Assembly: GCF_932526225.1 (NCBI RefSeq)
Contig: NC_064039.1
Span: forward strand, 14,712,139 to 14,776,138
From: Nematostella vectensis
Lineage: Eukaryota > Cnidaria > Anthozoa > Actiniaria > Edwardsiidae
Length of the DNA: 64,000 nucleotides
Direction: 5' to 3'
Within the stretch, counting starts at the first letter, position 1; each line of letters starts with the position of its first letter. The notes under the pieces are model-generated. The model saw only the letters and a list, made by a program, of their open reading frames with translations, was not told the DNA's origin and ran no database searches. The position numbers and the translations under genes are program-made. Positions 42,745-55,268 of the stretch are shown here, in pieces.

Positions 42745-45700
42745 ATCATTTAAGTGAGGATGATGAAAGGGGTGGACCATGGCGCGCGAGGATGATGAAG
42801 AGGAGTGAACCATAGCGCGCGAGGATAATGAGAGGGGTGAACCAAGGCGCGCGAGGATGATGATAGGGGTGGACCATGGCGCGCGAGGATAATGAGAGGG
42901 GTGAACCATGGCGCGCGAGGATGATGAGAGGGGTGAACCATGGCGCGCGAGGATGGTGAGAGGGGTGGACCATGGCCGGCGAGGATAATGAGAGGGGTGG
43001 ACCATGGCGCGCGAGGGTGATGAGGGGTGGACCATGGCGCGCGAGGTTGATGAGGGGTAGACCATAAGGCGCGAGGATGATGATAGGGGTGGACCATGGC
43101 GCGCAAGGATGATGAGGGGTGGACCATGGCGCGCAAGGATGATGACGAGGGTGGACCATGCCGCGCGAGGGTTATGAGGGGTGGACCATGAAGGGCGAGG
43201 ATGGTGAAAGGGGTGGACCATGGCGCGCGAGGATGGTGACGAGGGTGGACCATGGCGCGCGAGGGTTATGAGGGGTGGACCATGGCGGGCGAGGATGGTG
43301 AGAAAGGTGGACCATGGCGCGCGAGGATGGTGAGAGGGGTGGACAATGGCCGGCGAGGATGATGAGAGGGGTAGACCATGGCGCGCGAGGATGATGAAGA
43401 GGAGTGAACCATAGCGCGCGAGGATAATGAGAGGGGTGAACCATGGCGCGCGAGGATGATGATAGGGGTGGACCATGGCGCGCGAGGATAATGAGAGGGG
43501 TGAACCATGGCGCGCGAGGATGATGAGAGGGGTGAACCATGGCGCGCGAGGATGGTGAGAGGGGTGGACCATGGCCGGCGAGGATAATGAGAGGGGTGGA
43601 CCATGGCGCGCGAGGGTGATGAGGGGTGGACCATGGCGCGCGAGGTTGATGAGGGGTAGACCATGGGGCGCGAGGATGATGATAGGGGTGGACCATGGCG
43701 CGCAAGGATGATGAGGGGTGGACCATGGCGCGCAAGGATGATGACGAGGGTGGACCATGCCGCGCGAGGGTTATGAGGGGTGGACCATGAAGGGCGAGGA
43801 TGGTGAAAGGGGTGGACCATGGCGCGCGAGGATGGTGACGAGGGTGGACCATGGCGCGCGAGGGTTATGAGGGGTGGACCATGGCGGGCGAGGATGGTGA
43901 GAAAGGTGGACCATGGCGCGCGAGGATGGTGATAGGGGTGGACCATGGCGCGCGAGGATAATGAGAGGGGTGAACCATGGCGCGCGAGGATGATGAGAGG
44001 GGTGAACCATGGCGCGCGAGGATGGTGAGAGGGGTGGACCATGGCCGGCGAGGATAATGAGAGGGGTGGACCATGGCGCGCGAGGGTGATGAGGGGTGGA
44101 CCATGGCGCGCGAGGTTGATGAGGGGTAGACCATGGGGCGCGAGGATGATGATAGGGGTGGACCATGGCGCGCAAGGATGATGAGGGGTGGACCATGGCG
44201 CGCAAGGATGATGACGAGGGTGGACCATGCCGCGCGAGGGTTATGAGGGGTGGACCATGAAGGGCGAGGATGGTGAAAGGGGTGGACCATGGCGCGCGAG
44301 GATGGTGACGAGGGTGGACCATGGCGCGCGAGGGTTATGAGGGGTGGACCATGGCGGGCGAGGATGGTGAGAAAGGTGGACCATGGCGCGCGAGGATGGT
44401 GAGAGGGGTGGACCATGGCCGGCGAGGATGATGAGAGGGGTGGACAATGGCCGGCGAGGATGATAAGGGGTGGACCATGAGGCGCGAGGAAGAGAGGGGT
44501 GGTCCATGGCACGCTAGGATGATGATAGGGGTGGACCATTGCACGCAAGGATGATGATAGGGGTGGACCATGGCGCGCGAGGATGATGGGGGTGGACCAT
44601 GGCGCGAGAGGGTTATGAGGGGTGGACAATGGCGCGCGAGGATGATGAGGGGTGGACCATGGCGCGCGAGGATGATGAGGGGTGAGCCATGGCGCGCGAC
44701 GAGGATGAGAGGGGTGGACCATGGCCGGCGAGGATGATGAGAGGGGTGGACCATGGCCGGCGAGGATGATGAGAGGGGTGGACAATGGCCGGCGAGGATG
44801 ATAAGGGGTGGACCATGAGGCGCGAGGAAGAGAGGGGTGGTCCATGGCAGGCGAGGATGATGATAGGGGTGGACCATGGCGCCCGAGGATGATGATAGGG
44901 GTGGACCATGGCGCGCGAGGGTTATGAGGGGTGGACCATGGCGGGCGAGGATGGTGAGAAAGGTGGACCATGGCGCGCGAGGATGGTGAGAGGGGTGGAC
45001 CATGGCCGGCGAGGATGATGAGAGGGGTGGACAATGGCCGGCGAGGATGATAAGGGGTGGACCATGAGGCGCGAGGAAGAGAGGGGTGGTCCATGGCACG
45101 CTAGGATGATGATAGGGGTGGACCATTGCACGCAAGGATGATGATAGGGGTGGACCATGGCGCGCGAGGATGATGGGGGTGGACCATGGCGCGAGAGGGT
45201 TATGAGGGGTGGACAATGGCGCGCGAGGATGATGAGGGGTGGACCATGGCGCGCGAGGATGATGAGGGGTGAGCCATGGCGCGCGACGAGGATGAGAGGG
45301 GTGGACCATGGCCGGCGAGGATGATGAGAGGGGTGGACCATGGCCGGCGAGGATGATGAGAGGGGTGGACAATGGCCGGCGAGGATGATAAGGGGTGGAC
45401 CATGAGGCGCGAGGAAGAGAGGGGTGGTCCATGGCAGGCGAGGATGATGATAGGGGTGGACCATGGCGCCCGAGGATGATGATAGGGGTGGACCATGGCG
45501 CGCGAGGGTTATGAGGGGTGGACCATGGCGGGCGAGGATGGTGAGAAAGGTGGACCATGGCGCCCGAGGATGATGATAGGGGTGGACCATGGCCGGCGAG
45601 GATGATGAGAGGGGTAGACCAGGGCGCGTGAGGGTGATAAGGGGAGGACCATGGCGCGCGAGGATGAGAGGGGTGGACCATGGCACGCGAGGATGATGAT

Positions 45701-47765
45701 AGGGGTGGACCATTGCACGCAAGGATGATGATAGGGGTGGACCATGGCGCGCGAGGATGATGGGGGTGGACCATGGCGCGAGAGAGTTATGAGGGGTGGA
45801 CAATGGCGCGCGAGGATGATGAGGGGTGGACCATGGCGCGCGAGGGTGATGAGGGGTGGACCATGGCGCGCAAGGATGATGATGGGGGTGGACCATGGCG
45901 CGCGAGGATAATGAGAGGGGTGAACCATGGCGCGCGAGGATGGTGAGAGGGGTGAACCATGGCGCGCGAGGATGGTGAGAGGGGTGGACCATGGCCGGCG
46001 AGGATAATGAGAGGGGTGGACCATGGCGCGCGAGGGTGATGAAGGGTGGACCATGGCGCGCGAGGGTGATGAGGGATGGACCATGGGGCGCGAGGATGAT
46101 GATAGGGGTGGACCATGGCGCGCGAGGGTGATGAGGGGTGGACCATGGCACGCGAGGGTGATGAGGGCTGGACCATGGCGCGCAAGGATGATGAGGGGTG
46201 GACCATGGCGCACGAGGGTGATCAGGGGTGGACCATGGCGCGCGAGGGTAATGAGGGGTAGACAATGGCGCGCGAGGATGATGAGGGGTGGACCATGGCG
46301 CGCGAGGGTGATGAGGGGTGGACCATGGCGCGCGAGGGTGATGAGGGGTGGACCATGGCACGCGAGGATGATGATAGGGGTTGACCATGGCGCGCGAGGA
46401 TGATGATAGAGTTGGACCATGGCTCGCGAGGGTGATGAGGGGTGGACCATGGCGCGCGAGGATGATGAGGGGTGGACCATGGCGCGCGAGGATAATGAGG
46501 GCTGGACCATGGCGCGCGAGGGTGATGAGGGGTAGACCATGGCGCTCGAGGATGATGATAGAGTTGGACCATGGCGCGCGAGGGTGATGGGGGATGGACC
46601 ATGGCGCGCGAGGGTAGACCATGGCGCGCGAGGATGATGAGGGGTGGACCATGGCGCGCAAGGATAATGAGGGCTGGACCATGGCGCTCGAGGATGATGA
46701 TAGAGTTGGACCATGACACGCGAGGGTGATGGGGGGTGGACCATGGCACGCGAGGGTTATGAGGGGTGGACAATGGCGCGCGAGGATGATGAGGGGTGGA
46801 CCATGGCGCGCGAGGGGTGGACCATGGCGCTCGAGGATGCCTCTTGTGAAGCAGCACAAATCACATTGAGGTCCAAGTTTTTTATTGGATACATAAAATT
46901 ACCTATAAATGGACCATGGCGCGCGAGGATGAGAGGGGTGGACCATGGCACGCGAGGATGATGATAGGGGTGGACCATGGCGCGCAAGGATGATGATAGA
47001 GTTGGACCATGGCGCTCGAGGGTGATGAGGGGTGGACCATGGCGCGCAAGGATAATGAGGGGTGGACCATGGCGCGCGAGGGTGATGAGGAGTGGACCAT
47101 GGCGCGCAAGGATAATGAGGGGTGGACCATGGCGCGCGAGGATAATGAGGGCTGGACCATGGCGCGCGAGGGTTATGAGGGGTGGACAGTCGCGCGCGAG
47201 GATGATGAGGGGTGGACCATGGCGCGCAAGGATGATGACGAGGGTGGACCATGGCGCGCGAGGGTTATGAGGGGTGGACAATGGCGCGCGAGGATGATGA
47301 GGGGTGAACCATGGCGCTCGAGGGTGATGAGGGGTGGACCATGGCGCGCAAGGGTGATGAGGGGTGGACCATGGCGCGCGAGGGTGATGAGGGGTGGACC
47401 ATGGCACGCGAGGATGATGATAGGGGTTGACCATGGCGCGCGAGGATGATGATAGAGTTGGACCATGGCGCGCGAGGGTGATAAGGGGTGGAGCATGGCG
47501 CGCGAGGGTGGACCATGGCGCGCGAGGATGATGGGGGGTGGACCATGGCGCGCGAGGATAATGAGGGCTGGACCATGGCGCGCGAGGGTGATGAGGGGTG
47601 GACCATGGCGCGCGAGGATGATGATAGAGTTGGACCATGGCGCGCGAGGGTGATGGGGGATGGACCATGGCGCGCGAGGGTTATGAGGGGTGGACAATGG
47701 CGCGCGAGGGTGATGAGGGGTGGACCAAGGCGCGCGGGGGGTGGACCATGGCGCGCGAGGATGCC
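42745..47765. repeat. 5-kb CpG-rich minisatellite, about 29-31-bp unit, with higher-order repeats
   Basis: The unit is close to GAGGGGTGGACCATGGCGCG plus CGAGGATGAT, with variants GGCCGGCGAGG, GCACGCAAGG and GCGCTCGAGG. Most units carry CCATGG and GCGCGC. Larger blocks repeat: the variant AAGGGCGAGG recurs at 43191, 43790 and 44260, and TTGCACGCAAGG at 44539, 45126 and 45713 (587-bp spacing). All the very long open frames here, up to 645 codons, are stop-free repeat and not genes. The array is interrupted once by unique sequence at 46838-46912. Confidence 0.97.
46838..46912. repeat. Copy of the array's right-hand flank captured inside the array
   Basis: GCCTCTTGTGAAGCAGCAC through TTGGATACATAAAATTACCT is nearly identical to 47763-47827, where it forms the junction between the minisatellite and unique DNA. 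The offset is 924 bp. Confidence 0.92.
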
Positions 47766-47830
47766 TCTTGTGAAGCAGCACAAATAACATTGAGGTACAA
47801 GTTTTTTATTGGATACATAAAATTACCTTG

Positions 47831-48792
47831 TTATACAAGATGTTATTTGTTCTTACACACATCCCTTGTTATATATAGTAATCGTCTATCATTTGTTTAT
47901 TATATACATTTTACCCTCCTGTGCAGAGCTTTCTGTGTCGCTCGTTTACTTTGCTCCACATCAACAAAGTGAAAGAACGACACAGAAAGCTCTGCTCAGG
48001 GTTTACAGAAATATCGATATAAAATACTTCTAAGAAAAACTTCTGTCAAGCCTTTCAAATAGGTTTGGTCACCGTTTTTCATCTTCCGTGATGAACCCTA
48101 TCATCCTATAATAAATACAAATACTAATAGGCAAGCAATAATATGTCGAATAAAAACAAACAAAAAGTATTGAAATAATCATCGAGCAACCTAACATTAA
48201 GCCGCTAATAAAAAAATCTCCCCGTCAGATTTAAAATGGTCGGTCTCTTAGAAATGTTTATTATCCAATTTCAAGTTTGAATATAGAAAAAGAACACATT
48301 ACTAGTAACATCACAATACCAAATAAAGTTTAAGCCTAAAAACACGATTATTTAAGACCTTTTCCACTTTTCCTTATGTTTAAAATACAGTGATTTTTTT
48401 TACCAGTTTACGCGGCGCTAGTGAACACGTTTAGAGTCCAATGAGGGCATGTACAGAATGTACAAATAGTTGGTCGTCTCCATTTGCATGATTTTATATT
48501 TGAAAGGCTTATTAAAAAAAAAAGACGTCTAAACTTTGCCTGAGTCATACGTGGTGTGTATGCAAACATAATCAAGTCCAAGTCACATTCTGGGTGCGAC
48601 TCACCCGAGTCGCAAGCAGGCCATGTGAGCAGACACCAGCAGGACAAATACAGGGAACGTGTACGCATATCCGGGTCACACGGAATGAACTAATCAGTGA
48701 CTCATAGCCGAGCCCAGCAGACGTACGTACGTCCGGCATGCATTTCATGCTTTAGAGTAAAAAATCTTCACATCAATATTGGTTCTTGGTCG
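47831..48792 (-). other. Spacer and probable FKBP-gene 3' UTR
   Basis: No coding sequence recognised. On the minus strand AATAAA occurs at 48257-48262 (TTTATT on the plus strand), about 530 bp past the FKBP stop, a possible poly(A) signal. An inverted repeat at 47918-48000 is listed separately. Confidence 0.45.
47918..48000. repeat. Long imperfect inverted repeat, potential hairpin RNA
   Basis: The arms 47918-47953 and about 47965-48000 pair through GCAGAGCTTTCTGTGTCG / CGACACAGAAAGCTCTGC and extend to about 36 bp with roughly four mismatches. The loop is about 11 bases. The shape would suit a small-RNA precursor or a MITE relic. Confidence 0.7.
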
Positions 48793-51700
48793 TCAACACT
48801 TCACTGCTCCTTTTGCCTCGGCCATCACCTCGTCTTCGTCGCTGTCCGCCCCGTCAGGTGGTGCCCTTTTTGTGTCCCCGAAACCATCACCTTGTGCTTC
48901 TGATCCATCGTCGCCCATTTGTCTCTCAGCTTCGTCCACTGCTTGCTGGAAAACATCGGGCTTCTCGGCAGCCTCTGCCTCTTGATCCTTGTTCTCTTTG
49001 GCTTTCATCTCTGCTAGTCGCTCAAAAATGTTTGCTGATGGAGATAAACAAAATAAAGCAAGGTCAAATAAATAAGCGCCACTTGACCAGCAGAAAGAGA
49101 GAGAAACAGAGAGGGGGCAGGCAGGCTGATGTAAAAATGTCTCAAATAAGCTAATCTAAGTAAACAAATTTAATACTATATGAGCAACAACAAACAAAAC
49201 GTAAAATAAAATTCACAATGCCAATAAAATTTGAGTAGCTTTCGTCACATTGTTGATGAATATAGTGCGAAAGGTAATCAGGCAACACTAAAGAAGCCAA
49301 AATCTTGGATGTGTGCATTTCTCATGATATAAGTGTTTTGAATGTAGAGAAATCAGTCCAGAATAAAAGGAACCGACAGCATTGTCCTTCTTTAGTATCA
49401 GTCTACAGTGTACATATGGAATATTATGTTCTGTCGCTTACAGTATAATTTCTTCTCTTTCTGATGGTGGTCCTTAAGCCTTCCGTTCACTATCTTCAGC
49501 TGTTCCCGGGCCTCGCGGTTCTTGGGGTCTAGCTCTAGGACCTGAATGAAGTCTTCCTTAGATTTCTCATAATCCTTCAAGTTGAGCAGAGCCTGTTGTT
49601 TGAAACAAAAAAATAATAATAAAATAAAATAAATAAGTAATCTATCAAGCTTTGAAATTTAAACTTCGATATCTAAAAAAAGACCATTTTTCTCAATTTC
49701 CTATGCTTCTTGTATTTATTATTCGACTAGTTATCAATGTTTGTTTTTAATTGCATTTTACTTAGCGATCATAACATACCTTGCCTCGTCTAAACAGAGC
49801 TTTAATGTTTTCTTTGTCAATGTCAAGTGCCTAAAAAAGGTAAAAACAATGAATTAACCTAAATTCAATAAAATTTTGAGGAGTTTGCTCTGTTCAAAAC
49901 CTAATTATTTAAAAATTAAGTCATGTTCTGTGTCTTTCTTGAAATGAAACGGAGGAAAAATAATCGAGGGCACCCTCTTTTCCAATTAATAAAGAAACTA
50001 AAACAACTCAGTCCAAACAGAAGAACCACCAAATGATGGGTAACCGGCCCGTAGCCAGGAATTTGAGCGGGGGGCCCATTTAGCAGACCATTTTCTCTTA
50101 CACATAGGTATAGCTTGCCTTAGCTTGCAGTGGTACTCAATTTTCCTCCATTAGAGCGGACCTTCCAGTCCAGTGGGGTGGTTCTTCCGAACCCCCCCTG
50201 GCTACGGGCCTGAGTAAAGATACTTTTAATTTAAAGCCAGTGTTGTCAATTTTCTAACTGTCTTCTGCATGCACACTTCCATGTGCTGTCATTGTGCCCT
50301 GTTGTGAAGTTTTTAGTTTTTCTCTGTTTTCTGTAATTTGATGCTTTCATCACATTATGGAATACATCTGTATTTGTATTTTGTTTTAGGATTTATTGAG
50401 AAGACCTGAGATCTGTGGTCCACAGTTAAGCTATAAATTCTTTAGTAATTTGCATGGATCTTTGAGTGGCAATGCAAAAGACTGATCTATGCCCTATGTA
50501 TGTACACCCCAACCAAATTTTAAACAATAATACATTGATGAATTAAGATTTCACGCTCTTTAAATTAGAGATTGCATGAAAAAAACTTAAAGCCTGGTTT
50601 AGACAGTATGCAAACTGCATACTACCTGTCTAAGCACAGAATAACACACTACAACTTTCAAAGTCATGCATGGTAACAGAGTTGTAGGCTGATTTACACC
50701 CTAAGACTCAAGTTGTAGAGGCGTGTGGGCAAGTCGCATAGGACTACTAAATCATGCTGTCTAAATCGGCCTTAAAAAGGTTATTCATTACACACAGGAA
50801 GTCCACTTGGAAATAGTGACAGGAACTGTTTTGGGGCTGACCTTGTTACAGGCTTTTATGCATTTAAAGTTGTTTCCAAGCTTAAGATGACAGGCGGCAA
50901 TGTTAAGGTGGCCAGCACATTTGATGGGGTCAACTGCCTTTTCTTCTTCTTCATCAAAATACCCCTCAAGCACCCTGATGACCACAGCATACTGGCGACA
51001 AGCTATTTTATACTTGCCATCCTGGAGTATAAAACAGAGCACAGTGGATGATTTATTGACATGACAAAATGTGTTACTTCAGCAACCCTCAGGACATGCC
51101 AAGTGGCAAAAAAAAAAGAAACTAAAAAATATCAGATACCATACAATAAAAGCCTACACAAAAATGTCTAAATTACATTGGTTGCTTGCATGCACTCTTG
51201 CATTAAATTTCTGTCACTCAAAACAATAACCTGTTGCTTTTGTTATAATTCACAAAAGGGAGCATTAGTGAGCAATACATTTTGGATTGGGTAATATCAG
51301 CTGTGGCAGCTAAATATTAATAGAATAAGTTACCAATGGGACTTCAGGGTATCCTTGTACTCACCTTAAAGAATTTTGTGCCTTTATCTTTCACTTTCAA
51401 TGCTGTGGTTATTTTCTCATCATTGGACAATTCCCAAGCTTCTTTAAACTATTTACAAAAATAAATATGATATGGAGTATAATGAATACATTTTCTTTAG
51501 GCCTACCTAAGAACAAGCACCATTCCATGTACCATGAAAATGCGAATGGAGCAAATAAACCAAGTCAATTGTTTCATGTTCATTTGCATGCATTTGCATC
51601 TGGAGTGGTACATGAAAAGAATAGCATTTATAAAAGACCTTATAGATAATGATTCTGCGCGTGAACCAGCATGAGGTAGTGTAAGCAGAAGCTGAGAACC

Positions 51701-54642
51701 TACACACAATTGTCCACAATTGTGTGTAGGTTCTTATGTTTATATTTTTCTGGTTCCTATATCCAGTTTCTATACACAAGCAGAAGTAAAAGAAAAAGAA
51801 GAAAATGGATTTTTAAAAATTGCTTTTGCTTTGATTGCTTATATAATAGTGCAAACTTGCACTTAGCAATAACATTACATTCACAATAACATTGCATTGA
51901 ACCAGGAAAGTGCAAGGAGATGGAATGGCAACTGCATAAATAAAATGATTTCAAACATTCTTATATGTTCTTTTCACTTCGTTAATATGAGTTTTTGAAA
52001 TTGATTTCGGCTTTTATGCATTGCTCGTTGAATATGATATATTACACACAAAGAACAAAATAGGTAAATGGCAATATACCTTAAGCTTCTTAATCTAAAA
52101 ATCAGGGCTTGCTAGAGATAGTTTTCCCGGCAAAATGTGTACCAATGTTTGTAGTGCGAGTTTCCCTGCGATAGGCTTTGTTGTCACGCGGCCAGGTCCT
52201 ATAGACCACGAAAAACCTGTGTATTGCTCATTGAATTTCGATATTTTACACACAAATAACAAAATAGTTCTATAGCAATATACCTAAAGCTTCTATGTAC
52301 ATCTGAAAATTGGGGCTTGCTAGAGATAGTGCTCACAGCAAAATGTGTACCAATGCATGTAGTGAAAGGCACGAAACAAACATATCAAACTGCTATAGCC
52401 AATTAGAGTGCACCATTCACCTTTAATATATTCAGTTGTGATTCCATCTCCTTACACTTCCCTGACTGAAAACATTGCACTGCATAATGACTAAGCAGAA
52501 CCAGATATAAGAATTCTGCTTTTTTTAAAACAAAATAAGAAACAAAACACAGGAAATACCCACATACATTTTCAAAATGTTTCAGGTCAATGATGTAGGT
52601 AATTAAGGCGTTTGGTGGTAAACCTAGCTGGGGGTTTCCCTCAGGCCCTACTCCATATTTGCCAGGTTGGATGAATATTTTGGATTTTTCCTTGTTCGTC
52701 ATATTACCAATTGCTTCTTCAACTCCTTCTAACAACCCAGCTTCAGTGCCTATAAATTGGGAAAATAATAATACATCACACATATAGCTTGACTCCAAGA
52801 TGACTGGTTGGGTGCAGATACCAGCCCCCAACCCCTTCCCCCCCCTCCCATGCTGCAATATTTTGACATTGTTTAAGGGATCTTAATTTGTTTTTTCAAA
52901 ATTCCAAGAAAAACTGGAGCACCACGTATCCAAACCAACCCACCCACGTATTCAAGCTTTATTTAATGAACATAGCAGGCTTGCACAGCCTCTTTTAGAC
53001 CATTCACAAAAATGACAGCCACCCATTATTATGATGGAAACAAATATAACATACAGGACCTTTCCTCTTTGGTGTAACAATCATTGACAATGTTGCACTA
53101 AAATGTATACTTTCAAGTACTTATACAAAGGCTTCAATAAGTGTGAACCAAGATTAAAACATAAACACTAACCTTCACCAAATGTGAACTCCACTTCTCT
53201 TTCTTCAAACACTTTTCCATCATAACTCCCAGTTATATGTGCTGTTAAGAAGGATGGGAATGTTAGGATGCTAGATGGGGGGGGGGGGGGGTGAATTGCA
53301 ATAAATACTATATATGAAAGTTGATAGGTGTAGCATGCCTTGGCTACTTCACTAGAAAGTCCCAAAACATAAGTATGCTATGTATTGAAACTTGTCACCT
53401 GTAAACTAGCAGATTTGTTCATTTTCAGTGCAAATCTTACATATAAAATTATGTATTGAAGGCCAAAACCAAATCCATCAGAAGATGTAACTTTTGATCC
53501 ACGACAGTGTTGCATATAGGAACTCTCACTGCTTCTTTGCGGCTTTGTCTTTATCCTCACAACTCAAGAGGGGGAGGAATGATAAAGTGTGGTTATTTGG
53601 ACTTTGATTAAAGCTCACTTGCAGCTACAATAGAAGTGCACACTCAAAACTGTACCAACAAATACAGAGCAATTCACACATTTTGTCCACTTTCTACATA
53701 TTTACCATTGACAACAGCACCAGTATTGGGCCGGGCGTGGCCTTCACCTTTCTCCAGGATAACCTTGCTAACCTCGCCTTTATTGGTGACATTAATCCCC
53801 TTCCAATCCAGTAGTTCTACGATGAACTGAAGAGTAGTGTTGGGTGGAATCTTGCTACCACCTTGTTTGCCATATGCATACTCCGGTTTACATGTCAATA
53901 AAGCCTTTTCACCTTTCTTCATAGTAGCTACACCAATGTCCCACCCTTGAATGACTACACCTAAAAATGTTTGCAAACAAAGCATGACCATCAGACATAT
54001 AAAATGAAATTAGTGTTTAGGGGGATAGACTGCCACTTAGCACTGGCTACCTGGGAATTTTACAGGCTGGGTATAAGGTTGTGTGGCCAGAGGCTCCTCC
54101 CCCATAGCCAAGACCGGCATGTCAGTAAACAAGCTGGTGCCTCTGGTACCCAGGGTAATCGTTTCCTGACTAATCAGACTTAAGAATTCAGACAATATGA
54201 CTCGTTGAGACATATTTCTAGTTGACTGTTTGACAGCTTATAGAATGTGTGACAAGAGAGGGCTGGCGCTTGGGAGTGAGGCCACTGTTTGCCCTGTAAA
54301 AAACTATATGAATTGTTCAAGCTAAATATTTATAGCACAATATCTGAAACGCCTTCAAGGGAACAAAGAAATCTGCTTACTTTCTCCGAGCACAAATTCG
54401 AATGGCACGCCTCCAGTATTCGAGTCGAATTCTTCTCCATTCAAGAACTTCCCGACGTAACGAACGACAACAGTACATCCGACATTGGCCATTTCCGCGC
54501 CATGGCCCTCCGACAAGATCCTCTTTCGCACACCGCCATCTTTCTTGGGGGTTATATCTACGCCATATTCTTCTTCCTCGTCTATCACTCTGGTACTTGT
54601 TGCATCTGTATCTTCGTTTGATTCTAAAGGCTTGGATGCCAT
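48793..54642 (-). CDS. FKBP4: FKBP-type peptidyl-prolyl isomerase with TPRs (FKBP52/51-like), 491 aa
   Basis: Exons in transcript order: 54642-54381, 53960-53706, 53241-53173, 52749-52568, 51448-51365, 51021-50842, 49830-49780, 49592-49442, 49034-48793, a 1476-nt open frame. FK1 (about residues 28-150) keeps the FK506/PPIase pocket residues: VVRYVG, EEFDSN, FEFVLG, VIQGWDIG, EYAYG, LQFIVELL. FK2 (about 155-256) has FGEG, LLEGVEEAIGNM and YGVGPEGNPQLGLPPNA, with Leu where FK1 has the pocket Trp, so it is probably inactive, as in FKBP52. Three TPRs (about 265-415) include HLNIAACHLKL, CNKALDIDKENIKALFRRGK and LELDPKNREAREQL, expected to bind the Hsp90 C-terminal EEVD. The C-terminal tail is acidic. 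The known role is an Hsp90 co-chaperone in the cytosol. The symbol marks the closest vertebrate type; FKBP5 is equally possible by orthology. Confidence 0.93.
50044..50212. mobile_element. Short family B-related MITE
   Basis: The ends CCGGCCCGTAGCCAGG and CCCTGGCTACGGGCCTG are inverted repeats of the CAGGCCCGTA-type. It lies in an FKBP-gene intron. Confidence 0.7.
51695..51734. repeat. Perfect 19-bp inverted repeat with 2-bp spacer
   Basis: AGAACCTACACACAATTGT and its exact reverse complement flank CC. The DNA could extrude a cruciform. It lies in an FKBP-gene intron. Confidence 0.9.
51888..52483. mobile_element. Inverted-repeat element of about 600 bp in an FKBP intron
   Basis: The ends share GTGCAAGGAGATGGAAT / GTGTAAGGAGATGGAAT in opposite orientation (about 51888-51934 and 52434-52483). 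Inside are two direct copies of a block of about 150 bp (about 52016-52163 and 52219-52368) sharing GGGCTTGCTAGAGATAGT and CAAAATGTGTACCAATG. Confidence 0.7.
52421..52465 (-). other. Possible TE-derived in-frame cassette exon of the FKBP gene
   Basis: On the minus strand TTTTCAG precedes 45 open bases that end AAAG|gtgaat. It would insert SGKCKEMESQLNILK after residue 256, between FK2 and the TPRs, without shifting frame. The sequence is the inverted-repeat end of the element at 51888-52483. Family comparison shows it is not needed for the core protein, so I left it out of the main model. Confidence 0.3.
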
Positions 54643-55268
54643 GATTACTAGATTAAAAAAGCGGATAAAAAGTTAGAAGTTTCTTGGAAGAGAAAACATG
54701 GAAGGCCTTGTCAAAAAAGACGGGTCCGCGATAACAACCGCTGCTCAGAATAGCACAGGTAACCCGAAGGATGAGGGGAATCCATCCTTTTGTCCCAGTT
54801 GCTCTTGCCCTCTTGATTTACACTGTTACACTCGTCGCTAAACGGATTTAGACCTTTTAAAAAACCTAATCCAAAACATTTTTCTTAAAAACGCTGATGA
54901 AGGTGTTCTTTAATGCTTTTTAGGTACTTTCCGCCAAAAAAGTTACCACAGCAGGAAAACGTGATTTCTCCTGACCACAGGCAACCCAAACTTTATTAAA
55001 AGTATTTAAAACAATGCATTAAACCCTTTCATTGAGTAATTTTCTCATAGAAAGCTTTTAAAAATTATTCACTACTTGCAGATTTCTATTAGCATCTCTT
55101 AGAGAGACGGATTCAAAAGTATGTTTGCATGTAGATAACTTTCTTTGGGTACCCTGTGTTATAAAACACATCCAACATCCAAAACACATCCAACATCCAA
55201 AACACATAAAACTCATCCAACACGCTCACCAAATGTTGTAATAGAAAACATAACTGACGAAATTCAAG
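54643..55268. promoter_or_regulatory. Putative bidirectional promoter region
   Basis: The 626 bp lie between the FKBP start codon (minus) and the candidate signal-anchor exon (plus). There is no coding sequence. CATCCAACATCCAAAACA-type short repeats occur at 55170-55215. The promoter role is inferred from position. Confidence 0.35.

Noticed and set aside
42697-47972. Many long open reading frames on both strands, up to 645 codons, rich in His-Pro-Arg-Ala or Met-Arg-Gly-Gly-Pro-Trp
   Set aside because: All lie in the 29-31-bp minisatellite whose unit has no stop in several frames. There is no splice, start or composition evidence for a gene.
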